This document shows, piece after piece, positions 21,029 to 32,268 of a stretch of DNA of 64,000 nucleotides; positions within the stretch are counted from its first letter, which is position 1, and the number at the start of each line of letters is the position of its first letter. The notes below the pieces were generated by a model that was given only the letters and a program-made list of their open reading frames with translations, made no database searches and was not told where the DNA came from. A program made the translations under genes and the position numbers. Source of the stretch: Hsuehochloa calcarea (lineage: Eukaryota > Streptophyta > Magnoliopsida > Poales > Poaceae); the NCBI GenBank assembly GCA_036346395.1, contig CM070594.1, positions 15,595,385-15,659,384 of the forward strand, in the 5' to 3' direction.

Positions 21029-23521
21029 TCATTTTTTTCTCCCACCACGCTCCCTCAGCGTTAGATTGATCACCACTCCGGGGCCAACATTGTAGTAAGC
21101 GAGAGTAAGATTGTCTTTGAGGAAACTAGTCCTGACACTCAGCTTCTGCTTATTAGAGGGGAGCTGCAACTCTCCAGCAATCTGCTCCTTCAGACTGCCG
21201 ACTGTGTCTGAGAGTGATTGGACAGGGATCTCCAAAACCTGGCCTCGCAAGTTTCCTTCATCAAGGTTGGGTACGGACACTGAGATGTGAGCAGGGCCCT
21301 GCAGGAAAGAGAATAAATTAGCATGCCACGGTCCTTAAATTGCAATATAACTGGAACAGGATTAAAAAGAAAGAATTAGGTAACTAGAGTGGAGCTATAT
21401 GAAAAGAGTCATTACCGGGTGCTGAGCAAGGAACTGCTCTGCTGGGATAAGAGAAGCATCATCTGCTCTCTGCCTCTTAGGTTCTGGTTCATCAGGTAGA
21501 GGTGGCTGCTCCTCGGCAGGTGGCTGTGGAGGCAAAGGTGGTTGAGGCTGAGGGATTCCAACGGGATTGACAATGGTCGGCATGTGTGGCGGTGGGGGCA
21601 TAGGGAAATGGCGTGGTGGACCAGGCATGAACTGAGCCTGACCTGGAGGCGGAGGGATATTGGTTGGCATTGGACCCATTGGAACTGGCATCCTAATCAT
21701 CTGCGGCTGACCTGGTATTGGTGGTGGAGGTGGATGCATGGTAGAAATCATGTGTGGAACTCCTTGCATATGATGATGTGGAGCCATATTGATACCACCT
21801 TGGGTTGGGACAGGATACGGCATTGTATTAGGTTGGAATCGGGGGACATTAACCAAAGGAAGCGGTTGAGGGGGTCGGGGAATTGGCATGCCAGGCCAGG
21901 CAAGTGGAGCTGGACCAGGAAGAGTTCTCCCATCAACATTCGAAGCGTCAACCTGTTCCTCACCACCCATTGACAATGCCTGGGTGGCAGTCCGACCAAT
22001 GCTACCAGAATGACCATCCCAAATAACCTGCTTTGGCTGCTCATCCTTTTTCTTCTCAATTTCTGCCTTGACAGCATTAGAAACCTCTTCCTCTGTTGTT
22101 CCAAAAATGTCTGGCCTAGTACGGGCAAGACCCACAATGTTACGAGAGATCTCATCGTCAGGAGCAAGAGTTGTCTCCTTAATCTTTGCCAACATCCTTT
22201 CTTTCTGCTCCTTGTATTTAGGGTCAATGAGCGATATGCGCATGTGTTCCTCCATCTCGCTGATTGGAATGAGCTCCCCAGTTATCGGCGAGACAACGAA
22301 CTTAGTCGGGTCCCTCTCGGCAGGGATCCTCTCCTCAGGCCTTTTATAGTTCTTGACAATTCTCATAGGCGGCTCCTCATCGCCAGACACCTTAACTTGT
22401 GCTCCTCCTTCAATCTCCTCAAGCCTTGCTACCCGCATTCCTTCCTCAACAAGTTGCATCTCCTCTTCGTCCATCTCCATCTCAACCTCCCTAGCTGGTT
22501 CAGCCAATTCCAAGGCTTCCTCTTCTCCCAAGTTATCCATCCTCTTCCGACGCTTCAACTCTTCTAGCGTAGGTGGCACAGGAAGCCCCTCAAACTCATC
22601 ATCCACAAATTCAATTGTCTCGACGACAACAAAATCGTGCCAATCAATCATCGCCATCTGTGCCCTCTCCTGTTCAATCTCGTCCTCTGCCTGCTGCCTC
22701 GCATGCTCCTGCGACCGGTCCCACTCCAGCCGGTTCAGGCACCGCTCCAGCACCGTAGTCAGGTCCTTGAACCTCCTGCAGCTCCTTCAGCAGCGCAGGC
22801 ACGCCTCGTCCGGCTTCAGCACCCTCGAGTACGCGTCCGTAAGCTGCGCAAAGAACGTGAACATGCTGTGCGTGGGGCGGATGAAGTGGAACTGCTGGTT
22901 GTTGTTCTCGCGCGTTGCCAGGCTCGTCAGGAAGTTCTTCCCGTTCCGCGCCACGAACTGCGCGGTCAGCTTGATGATGTCCAGCTCCTCCCGGTGATCC
23001 CTCAGGCAGCCGCACCGTGTACAGCTCCTTGGCCGGCGGCACCAGCACCTTGGTCGGCGGCGGCACCCGGAAGGGTGCAGAGTGGTCGGGCTTCGACTCG
23101 GCGCCATCGGTGGGCGCCGCGGAGTCGAGCGGGGCGGCGGTCCCGAGTCATCGGACTCGGGGCCGCGGACGCGTCGGGGCGAGCGGCTGCGCGGCGATCT
23201 CGGAGATGCGGTGCTGGTAGTAGGCGTGGTAGGGTCGGAGGCCTGGAGGAAGTTGAACTTGGCGTTACCCTGGTTGTGTGAAATGATGCGGCGCTCGAAC
23301 TCGGGCCCGTTCTTGGCGACGAAGGTGGCCGTCTTCTCGATTATGACCCGTATATCAGGCGGCGGGTGTATGATGCCGATGGTGCGCGTGTGGCTCGCCA
23401 CCGTCGGCGGGGGCTCGGGCTTCGGGGGGCCGCCGCCGGCGGCGGCGGCCGCGGGAGGCGACTGCTGCTGGCCGTCACCGTCGCCCTCCGGCGCGGGGAG
23501 GGTCAGGATGGGGCCGACCAT
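21029..23521 (-). CDS. SF3A1: Splicing factor 3A subunit 1 (SF3A1/PRP21-like), with frame breaks
   Basis: Core subunit of the SF3a complex of the U2 snRNP, needed for branch-site recognition in the nucleus. Reading from the ATG at 23519-23521: a Pro/Ala-rich start, SURP domain 1 (HTRTIGIIHPPPDIRVIIEK, then FVAKNGPEFERRI), SURP domain 2 (ELDIIKLTAQFVARNGKNFL), the PRP21 middle with its RAQMAMIDWHDFVVVETIEF block, a Pro/Met-rich stretch, and a C-terminal ubiquitin-like domain (exon 21029-21298) ending GGRKK. One intron, 21299-21415 (117 bp, GT-AG, phase 0), splits a His-Pro-Gly junction. The two exons total 2376 nt, divisible by three, near the normal plant length. About four frame changes lie in 22985-23235 and two near 22755-22800, all in the GC-rich 5' half; conserved residues continue across them in other frames. 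Either a decayed copy or sequence errors; I favour errors. Confidence 0.93.
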
Positions 23522-23545
23522 GGCGGTGGCCGTGGCGGTGGGGAT

Positions 23546-23553
23546 TAGGGTTT
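23546..23553 (-). promoter_or_regulatory. Telo-box in the SF3A1 leader
   Basis: AAACCCTA on the minus strand, about 25 bases before the start codon. Telo-boxes are common in leaders of plant genes for translation and RNA processing. TGGGCC (site II type) motifs on the same strand at 23721-23726 and 23837-23842 fit a housekeeping promoter. Confidence 0.55.
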
Positions 23554-24167
23554 CGGCGAGTGGGGTGGGCGGGGGTTTAGACCGGGAGGAGGATGGGGCG
23601 AGCCCGCGACGTGAGAGGTAGGGTTAAACTCGACTGCTTGAGGCGAGGATGACGGGTTGGGTGGAGTGGAGCCGCGGAGGGCAGGAGCGGAGATGGCCAA
23701 ATGGCCCTGCTTTCCGGGCCGGCCCAAAGTATAGGAATGTTCCGCCGGTCCGGACACGGAACAACCCACATGGTAGCTGGACCGGGCTGCATGGCCCGAC
23801 GATCTATGCTTGGGTGGCTATCTCGGCCATTGTGTCGGCCCAGTGTTTATATATATATATAGGATTAATACTTTTTACTCCTGGGTGTAGTTACTCTCAT
23901 CTCTGATATATCATCTAAAAGAACTTGACATACTCCTTTATCACTTTGGGTATACTCATATACTAATTATAAGATATTCCAATGCGAACCACATAAAAAA
24001 TTTGTAAGAAAGTCCTTAGTTTTTAGCATATTTTGTAAATACCTTCATATTTGCACTAAAAAGGAGTATGTCTAAAAATTTGTACATACCACCCCTGAAA
24101 ATGTGTGAATACCACCTATGTGGTCTTATATACTCGTATACGATACTCTCTACGTTATGAGATACGG

Positions 24168-24191
24168 AATAGGGAGTAACTACTCCCTATT
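24168..24191. repeat. 24-bp palindrome with perfect 11-bp arms
   Basis: AATAGGGAGTA, two bases AC, then TACTCCCTATT. It lies at the right end of an AT-rich stretch that also begins with TTTTACTCC near 23874, so it may be the end of a decayed foldback element. Confidence 0.8.
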
Positions 24192-24204
24192 GTAGGAAAA
24201 AGGC

Positions 24205-24207
<3 letters not shown>

Positions 24208-24282
<75 letters not shown>
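24208..24282. repeat. (TA)n microsatellite, left tract
   Basis: About 37 uninterrupted AT/TA dinucleotides. A shorter tract (24624-24641) continues on the other side of the MITE at 24283-24607. Confidence 0.95.
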
Positions 24283-24285
<3 letters not shown>

Positions 24286-24607
24286 ACATATTTAGTGTAA
24301 ATGTCATCTTGATCGTTGGATCTGGATTGAACAGTCAAGACTAATGCGATCTCTCACCCCAAAACATTTAATCACCTTGCATGCTCCCACCTTCAATGCA
24401 CCTTCATTAATACGCCTGCATGCTCCCACATCCAATGTTCTACATTAAACACCCTTCATGATCTAACGGTTAAGATTGATATTTACACCTTAGCACTCAA
24501 TTACTCATGCTCCCACCTCCTACGGTCAAGATCCAGATCCAACGGGCAAGATTGGTATTAGCACCTTAGTACTGAATTACCCATTAGCACTAGATACGTT
24601 TCCTATG
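24283..24607. mobile_element. MITE inserted in a (TA)n microsatellite (Micron-like)
   Basis: About 325 bp flanked on both sides by (TA)n. Its ends are inverted repeats: the left end reads TTTAGTGTAAATGTCATC and then CGTTGGATCTGGAT; the right end, read backwards, gives a TCTAGTGCTAAT phrase and CGTTGGATCTGGAT again. Internal copies of GCATGCTCCCAC also repeat. No coding capacity. Rice Micron elements are MITEs that sit in (TA)n tracts, and the layout matches; family identity is inferred. Confidence 0.62.
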
Positions 24608-25877
24608 TGTGTATGTGTGTGTGTATATATATATATATATAATAGTTTATTTATTTATTTTAATATTTATACTGTTTTATTTTAATTTTGTAAAAATTTA
24701 TATGGTTTTATTTTGAAATTTATATAATTTATTTTATAAGTATATATAAATTTATTTTGGTTTTTCTATTAGATATTTTTCTAGTTTTTTTAAACATTTT
24801 TTTCAAACTTTCATATCATGTGGGCTAAATGAGCCGACACCGGCCCGACAGGCTAACCGTGCTCGAGCCGACCTGTGCGCTCAGCATGTCGTGTCTGGAC
24901 TGGCGGCTGAGCCCACAGCCTGACATAGCTCGATTACCTTGCTTGCCTAATCGGTCCGGTGCTAGATCGAGCCATGCCGTCCATTTGGACACCACTAGGC
25001 TGCATCGATTTGTTTGGGTCGGGTTAAATTGGTCGGACTTGGATATCGACTCGACTCAAGTCCGATAGAAATTCTACATTTCTATGAGCTTGCCGGTTGG
25101 GTTGAGTCGGCCGGAGTGACAATTTTCCTTTTAATTATTTTAGAAGAGAATTACCCTTGCTTAATCGAATTTAACCGATTTAATTTGTGCTCTGCCATCT
25201 CATTTGTTTCTGCCCTACGAGTCCTATGGTGACAGCTGATCTTGACTGCCTCCAAAGCCTTTTTCTTTTGAAAGACCAACAAGTCTTCACTTGCAATGTA
25301 ATAAGACTCGAAATGTTTTTAACCATCGGGGTCGCTAAAGTGAGTTGAGTCCTATCACATGCACGCACCCGCTACTACCACCACGTTTGCCCGTGAAAAC
25401 ACAGACTGATTTTGACCGTGAAACTTGCATAACAACCTGGGAGCATCTTATGTGACAACTTGCCAAACCTTTTCTAAAGAACTACCATCCAGCTCTTTTT
25501 TCCCCCCTCAAAGTATTGCTTAGGATCAAGACAAATTTAGTCCTTTTTCTCACCCGCTTCTCCCCCTCTAACACGGAAAAAAATTAATCCAAAAACTTTC
25601 AAATGAATGAAATCTTTTTGGCTCAAAAGCTTTCGGTTCAAAAACTTTCGATTTAAAAACATTCAATCCAAAAAAAATCCGATTTGCAAAAAGAGAAAGA
25701 AGGGAGAAAGAGGATGCCGCCACGTATCGAGACAGTGGCTAAGGGGAAAAGAGAGCTAGCACATAATTTTTTTTGACGAGGGTAACCTCGAACCAGCAAA
25801 CCCGCACAATTGTTCATGTCTCGAGTCGAAACTCGAAAGATTTGCAAAAGAACTCCACCAAAAAGTGGGCGGGCCAG

Positions 25878-28800
25878 ATGGTGCTCTTGCGCGGCTGCCA
25901 CCGCCTCGTCCACCTGCGCGGCCTCTCCTCCTCGCTCCCCATCCCCACCATGGCGGCGCCCCACCCCCAACCCGGCAAAACCCTTCGGCCCAACCCATCT
26001 TCGCGTACGTCACGTCCCCCCTCACCCCCCGCACGCGTCTCCTCCCTCCCCCCCTCTACGCGGTCTCACTCTCTCTGTCTCCAGCTCCCCGGCCCGGCTC
26101 GGCGCCCAAGAGGTTCAGGACAATGGCCACGGACGCCGCGGCGGCGGCGGCGGCTCCTTCGGCCTGGGCGGGGTGCTCCGCGATGAAGGCCGAGTTCGCC
26201 AAGCACGCCGAGTACCTCAACGCCCTGGTACGTATACAAGCGGCGCCTGTTTCTTGGTTCGGCTCCCTCCCTGGACCAAGCCGCTTCTTGACTTGACGTG
26301 CGGTGATGTTTTCGCTGCTCGAGTTTTTTTTTTTTTTGGTTCTGTGTAATGCGCTCGAAGAGGGGAACTGGGGAAGTTAGTGTAGAGCGTTGTGGTAGGT
26401 TGGTGTGTGTAATTTGTTGCCAAGATCTTATGCGTGTTAGGTGTTCGGAGAAATTCCGACGAGGCCTACGTGACCACGCGACAGTGGCTGCTGCCTGCTG
26501 AGTGCTGATTTCGAATCAGGCAGGCAGGTCACTCTACTGACAAGGTCACATTAGAGCGCATGTTAACAGATTGTAGTATAAGGAAAACTTTTTGAAAGCC
26601 AAGATCATTAACCCTGCGGTGTGGGAAGATAATTAACCCTGCGGTGTGGGAAGCGAATTCATTTTTGTTGAACCAACCTGATCTTTACTTATTTAGTTCC
26701 TATTTACCGGGCCTCTCCTTTGCAAGTGTGGATGTACACAACCACACCAAATTCTACGCAACATGTAATGTATTCCACAGGCGATGCCCAGTCCTCACCA
26801 TTTGATGTCAAGAATGTTTTCTTCTTTCTCCCCTGACTGAAGTTAGACTTCTTTATCATATCTTTGTTTTCAGATTAAGGAGGGGCTTTGTGCCTTTGTC
26901 ATTATACATGTGCATGTGGAGGTCTGTAAGATTTATGGCAAAGTTGCAACTTTTGTCACATGCCATTTTATTTTATCTGAATTATTTGCGTTACATAATC
27001 CACCACTTTAACTGCATACCTCTTCAAGGCTGCTCAAACTATATGCTAGAAGTCTTTCTTAGCTTTGCTTTAAGATAGATTCCAGTCTTGGGTCAAGTGT
27101 GTCCAACAGTCCACTCGCCATTAAAACTAATTTTGCGGTTGGATACTTTTTTCCCGCTTTTACGAAATGAAAGCAGTTATTTCGGTAGTAGGTTGTGTCT
27201 TTCGTGGTTGTGTGGGTAATTAGCAATGCTTTGATATTATATCATCACTTCTCCATATTATTGTAGAATGATAAAAGGGAAAGGCTTGTGAAAGCAAGTC
27301 GGGATGTGACAATGAACAGCAAAAAGGTCATCTTTCAGGTCCACAGGTAATCGATACAGAGCCCTACCTACCTACTTGATTTTATTTTAAGCATCAAACT
27401 TGGGTCACTCTTAACAACCCATGTATGGTTTGTTGGCACACTGGCAGAGATTATGATTCTCAGAGTCACTTGGGTCACTCTTAACCTTGAACTATTATGA
27501 ATTGGTATGTCACGTGACACTAAAAATGTGAAATGTCTATGTGCCAGCTAATTTTTTTTTGTCTTACTGTAAATACATCATGTTGGCTTTGCAAAACATA
27601 CCCCAAGCCAGTAGGTTTCACTGTACAGACAACCAGGAACTCTTCATGAGTTAAAGCTGTTTGAAGTATTTTTTTGCTCCGAATCAAAGGTGATCAAAAA
27701 CAGGATTTTAGCTAAAAATTCATGCCCATCATGTGGCATGTTGCCCGAAATTATAGATAGTTCTGGTAATTGAACCATTGATCAAAGTTATAATTTCCAA
27801 ATGATCAACTGTCATAGTGTGTGTGCAAATTATGCTTGTCACAACCGTCCATGTTGCTCAACAACAGAACAACACTGGAGAATAATACATACTCATCACA
27901 AAAGGCTCTCTCAACTTGACTTCGTGACGAAAGTTACCTACGTTCTATAGTTGTCAATTCACCTGCTAAATTATGTGAACCTCAAACTGCTTTGCCAGTT
28001 TATTTGCTGTTACACTTCATAAGTATCCCTAAACTATTGATTTGTTTCAGAATCAGCAAAAGCAACAAGGAGGAAGTTCTTTCAAAGGCAGAAAGTGATC
28101 TTGCTCTTGTGGTTAACCAATACATTGGAAAGTTAGTAAAAGAACTACAAGGAACTGACTTCTGGAAGCTCAGAAGAGCCTATACCTTTGGTGTTAGTAT
28201 CAACATCGTTCTTTTATATTTGTTTCTAAGTTTGCAACAGATCCAATATGTTTGTTTTGACTGTTGCAGGTACAAGAATATGTCAAGCTGCAACATTTTG
28301 TAGATTTTGCAAGACTGGCACTTTATTGAGTCTTGGTGAAATTAATGATTCTTTGCTAGCGCTAAGTGATAAATCTGTTGAGCCCTTGCAGATAAATGTA
28401 CTTGACTATCTTTTAGGGGTAAATATACTGATACAACTATAATTTAGTTATGCTATTTTTTTGCTTTTTTTTTTTTCTTTGCTTGAAGTTGTTAATGGTA
28501 TTTCTGTGCTGTCAATGTCTTAGGTTGCTGATTTGTCTGGAGAGCTGATGAGGCTTGCTATTGGCCGTATATCTGATGGGGAAGTTGAATATGCCAAAAT
28601 CATCTGTGCATTTGTACGTGACATTTACAGGGAGCTGACCCTTCTGGTGCCTCTAATGGATGACAATAGTGAGGTGAAGAAGAAGATGGAGACTATGCTG
28701 CAAAGTGTAGTGAAAATTGAGAATGGTATCACTTCTTTGATGCTTAACAGTATTAAGCTTATTTGATGATTCCTCATTTATGTCATGCATGTGGGGGTAA

Positions 28801-30088
28801 ACATCCGCCGGGAGAGGTCAAAGGACGGTGACGACTTGAGATAGAATGGTGCTAGCTGAAGGAGGGCATCAATTGGGTTAGGACTTGACCTAGAATAGCC
28901 GGCCAAAGAGGGAAGAGCACAGCAGGACATAGAGGCTTGGGTAGGCTTATTTGTTATTCCATTGGTTGCCTCCAATCAATCTGCCGAATGCCTTATATAA
29001 CCAAATAACTAAAGATAAGGTATCCTCTTAAAGAAATAGATAACAACTAAAGATAAGATTATGACGCAGTAGCTGCTGCCCCCTTGGTGTGCCACTTCCA
29101 TGGGCCCATAATGGGCTGTACATGACAATTTATAACCTTGATTTGTAAATATCAGCCGCCTCTACTAAAAGATGAAACATATTATCTTGGATGCTTTACC
29201 TTGTTGAGCTAAAAAAAAGTTGCTTTACCTTTTTTATATGGACAAAATTTGTAAACTTGATATTACAGTTGATACACAAACTATTGTGGCACATCTGTGT
29301 GAATTGGTTCCACTCTTGTATCAAAAGGAAGGAAAAGACAAGTAGGCGGAGTTGCTGCAGTTCTTAAATAATTGAGGTTCATTTACGTTAAAATAGTTTG
29401 AAACTCTGACTCAAAGAGGCTAGTTGAAAAACTTCTGGAGTTTTTTCTTTTCCAAACTATCTAGTGCAAAAATTGATCTTCTTGAAATTGGTTTCCTAAA
29501 AAGTTCAAATTTGTGCTTCAATTTTGTGGAACCATGTTTCAAACACACGAGTTTCAGAAATATTGGGAATAGCTTAGACGTGTTGTCCACTTCATTGATT
29601 ATCTTTATGCATTTGTTTCAGTATTGTTACTGTATCCTTATTGTGCCTATCTTTCTGCTTCTTTTCAATTGTCTGTATGTAATAAGTACTCTGCATACGT
29701 CTATTACACATTCGCACTCTGCATTATTTATTGGCTGATGTTCTCCTTGTCAGTGCTTCTTTATGTAATCTGTTGTGTTATGACTTAGTTCAGAGCCACC
29801 TACTATGAATGTGTTTAGATTCACATTTGCCGTGTCACCATCTTCTTAGGCACGTGTTTGCAGATGGTTAGTATTGGATTATCGTTGTGGACACACGCAA
29901 TTCTCCTGCTGGCATGCATTGTTTGACATAAATCTGCTGCTACATGTTTGTAAACGTTTAACGCTGTGTATGTATATGTTTCAGCTTGCTTCAGTGTTCA
30001 TGTGAGAGGATCGGAGTACATTCCTCTGTTAGGATCATCGGCCGATCCAGACTACTCCTTTTTTGGTGCCGCTGATTATGACCAATGA
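25878..30088 (+). CDS. TSNAX: Translin-associated factor X (TRAX), seven exons, one missing base
   Basis: TRAX pairs with translin to form C3PO, an RNA-cleaving complex. Exons: 25878-26004, 26085-26227, 27267-27346, 28051-28192, 28270-28418, 28524-28725, 29985-30088, all with GT-AG introns. They sum to 947 nt; one added base gives 316 codons including the stop. Exon 1 starts MVLLRGCHRL, an Arg-containing, acid-free leader that could target an organelle; a second Met is at residue 25. Recognisable blocks are MKAEFAKHAEYLNAL, NDKRERLVKASRDVTMNSKK, LQGTDFWKLRRAYTFG, ATFCRFCKTGTLLSL, NVLDYLLGVADLSGELMRLA, AFVRDIYREL, and the C-terminal HVRGSEYIPLL. In exon 5 a base is missing at 28284/28285, in the codon after QEYV where TRAX proteins have the Glu of the active site; reading on gives an early stop. 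The rest is well conserved, so an error or a very young mutation is likely. Confidence 0.94.
26607..26653. repeat. Tandem duplication in TRAX intron 2
   Basis: ATTAACCCTGCGGTGTGGGA, followed by AG, occurs twice with a 25-base period (26607-26628 and 26632-26653). Confidence 0.85.
28781..29127. mobile_element. Solo LTR in the last TRAX intron
   Basis: 347 bp beginning TGTCATG and ending CATGACA (inverted ends), flanked by ATTTA on both sides (28776-28780 and 29128-29132). A TATA-like CTTATATAA is near 28990. No internal region or partner LTR is present, so this is a solo LTR left by recombination, or a very short TRIM-type remnant. It lies within intron 6 and does not touch splice sites. Confidence 0.72.
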
Positions 30089-30645
30089 AGCAAGACGACC
30101 TAACTGACATGTTACAAGAGCTCATATCATCCATCGAAAGAAACATTGTTGCAACAAGGCTATCCGAATTTGTTGCTGGTGTATGTCACACCATGGAACA
30201 TGTAATCTTGTCTCAGCTTTGTGTAAGCATTGCGAACCTGCTCATCTAGTATTTGAATCAGGATTTGTTCGTGTTTGGATACTTGGGGTATGAGAGTTGG
30301 GATACCAGGTGGGTGGGTATGACTAGGGATATGAAATTCTAATCTCTTTTCCTTGTTTGGCTTGTGATGGGATAGGGATAAAAAGCATACAGATTAAGGA
30401 CCAAAATGCCCAACTTAAAAACAGAAAAGAACATGTCTAGTAGGTTATCACCGTTACATACAGTGCATGTATATCCGTTCTTGTTCATGATTCATGATAA
30501 TGATTTATGTATTACCACATGAGTTTATGACATGTGGCCCTACATGCCATATAGATAAGTAAACATCATGCCAAAATACCATCAAGCACAGTCTATACTA
30601 GAAATCAAGCCAGTTACAACGTTGCCATATATTAACATTTCACTG

Positions 30646-30831
30646 TCATTCTAAAGACCAAAGCCCCAAATATACCATCTCCGATTCTGCACCATTAATC
30701 ACCGGAGAAACAAACTCTTCTTTTAAGTTATCTGGAGTGTCAAAGAAGAGGTTCGGTATTGAGATATCTTGACCAATGATACGTCCAATCTTCAGAGTTG
30801 GCGCGGAAGTAAAACCAGGAAGCGCACACAA
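30646..30831 (-). pseudogene. Possible C-terminal gene fragment of unknown family
   Basis: A 61-codon minus-strand frame with balanced, protein-like composition: it reads LKIGRIIGQDISIPNLFFD, then EEFVSPVINGAESEM and VYLGLWSLE before the stop. No upstream exon is recognisable, and the copia element begins about 340 bases further on. It may be the last exon of a gene broken by the insertions, or a fragment carried by a DNA transposon. I do not recognise the family. Confidence 0.25.
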
Positions 30832-31166
30832 GACATGTTGGCAGCAATTTCCTTTTCAACATTTCATATCATGGAGAAGTAAATCCTTTCCCATTTCGAC
30901 AAGGCCATGTCCGGGCTGAAGAAATGGCCGGCCAGCGACATCGAGGCAGCGGCACGGCAGACCTAACAACACCAAGGCCGAAAACAGCATGCTTGCCTCT
31001 CAAATACATCTCACGTTCTTCCGTGTTGCGCGAACAGCAGGAAAGAAAATTCAGAGCAAGGGACAACAAGCGATCTGGGGTACAACAAGAAAGATTGGGA
31101 GGAAAACATAACAATTAATCGATCAAGCAAGAATGATATGGATGCATACACAGCAAGATGAAGCTA

Positions 31167-31171
31167 GAAGC
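31167..31171. repeat. Target site duplication GAAGC, left copy
   Basis: GAAGC directly before 31172 and again at 37968-37972, directly after the second LTR. Confidence 0.88.
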
Positions 31172-32268
31172 AGTTTAAAATATGGACAATATTTTAATTC
31201 CTGATTTTATTATTTGGTAAAAATCATATAAAATTAGAGATGTATAAAGCAATACTAACAACAGACAACTCATTGCACGTTTAAACATACATATTAATAG
31301 GATTATAACAGAATAGTTTGATTGCACAACCGACGTACACTCGGGCTTGATGAAGAACAGAAAGCAACGCATACTCGAAACAGTGTAGAACGTATATGAA
31401 GCAGTGAAGCGAGCGGTCGCGTAAATGTGCTACCCAGAAACCTTATTGCCGCCCCATTCAGGTGAACTCTGTGACAATGGTTTAGAGATACCTGCTCATC
31501 CTGCTTCTCGGTGCACGCCGAAGAGAAGGGATGACTTAGTTCGACAGCACAACCCTTCAACACAGTATAACAGAGAGGAAAAAGAAGAAAATGGAAGTGA
31601 ATCAATCTATATTAGGTACGGACGTCTCTATATCTTTTTAAGGTCGAGACAATTACTCTCTAGTAACTGTATAATAAAGCACATGTTAAACCACTAGTAA
31701 CTGCTAATGCAATACCAATTAATGGCAATTAAGTTGTGTTTATCAGTTCCTGATTACACACTAGTCTACAGTTTCAATTACTGGTCTACATCGTCGACCG
31801 GTGTGTTTCAACCGCGTTATTTTTTCAACTACAATGTTTCGACCACTTTATTTCGACCAAACTAGTCTATGGATCCAACCAGTATTTTTCGACCACGGTG
31901 TTTCAACCACTTTATTTCGACCACATTGGTCTATGGATTCGACTAGTGTTTTTCGACCACTTTATTTGGAGAGAGAGAAATACACGGTTAGCAAAAGAAA
32001 TATGGAATAGGTTCACGATACATTCACGATCGCACGTCACAAGTCACAAGTCATGCGAATATACGCACGCACGTGCGTACGTGTGATTTTAGCTATGGTC
32101 TTCTTTATGTCACCCCATGTCATGTGTCACATGTTTCAAGAGGTTGCAAGGACTCTACCTTATAAATTGTTCTCCTACCACTTGGCTAGACAATATGAGA
32201 TTAAACCATGCATACTTTAGAATTTCAGGAATGAATGAGCCTTTACACTTATGTGCCCAATTCTAACA
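31172..32268 (-). repeat. 3' LTR of the 6.8-kb copia element
   Basis: 1097 bp. It holds a minisatellite of TTTCGACCAC-like units (about 9 copies, 31806-31966). A TATA-like box on the minus strand is near 32160. Confidence 0.9.

Larger units (their letters stand above)
23560..25877. other. Intergenic between divergent SF3A1 and TRAX, with repeats
   Basis: GC-rich to about 23840 (SF3A1 promoter side), then AT-rich. It holds a 24-bp palindrome at 24168-24191, a (TA)n tract with an inserted MITE, and a decayed GC-richer repeat at about 24825-25080 rich in GGCCCG/GGGCTAA-type words, also seen at 38430-38790. Just before TRAX (25570-25670) there is a degenerate tandem of CAAAAACTTTC-like units. 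No gene supported. Confidence 0.5.
30089..31171. other. TRAX 3' region and intergenic DNA
   Basis: Begins with the TRAX 3' UTR. At 30262-30400 there is a GTTTGGATA-type start followed by G/T-rich words, resembling the ends of hAT or Harbinger-like elements. A possible coding fragment lies on the minus strand at 30646-30840. Confidence 0.5.

Noticed and set aside
22010..23621. Several long plus-strand frames opposite SF3A1
   Set aside because: They are antisense shadows of a GC-rich, strongly biased coding region and carry no motifs of their own.
31801..32010. Possible CRISPR-like spaced repeat in the copia LTR
   Set aside because: Units are degenerate minisatellite copies without unique spacers of constant length, in a eukaryotic LTR.
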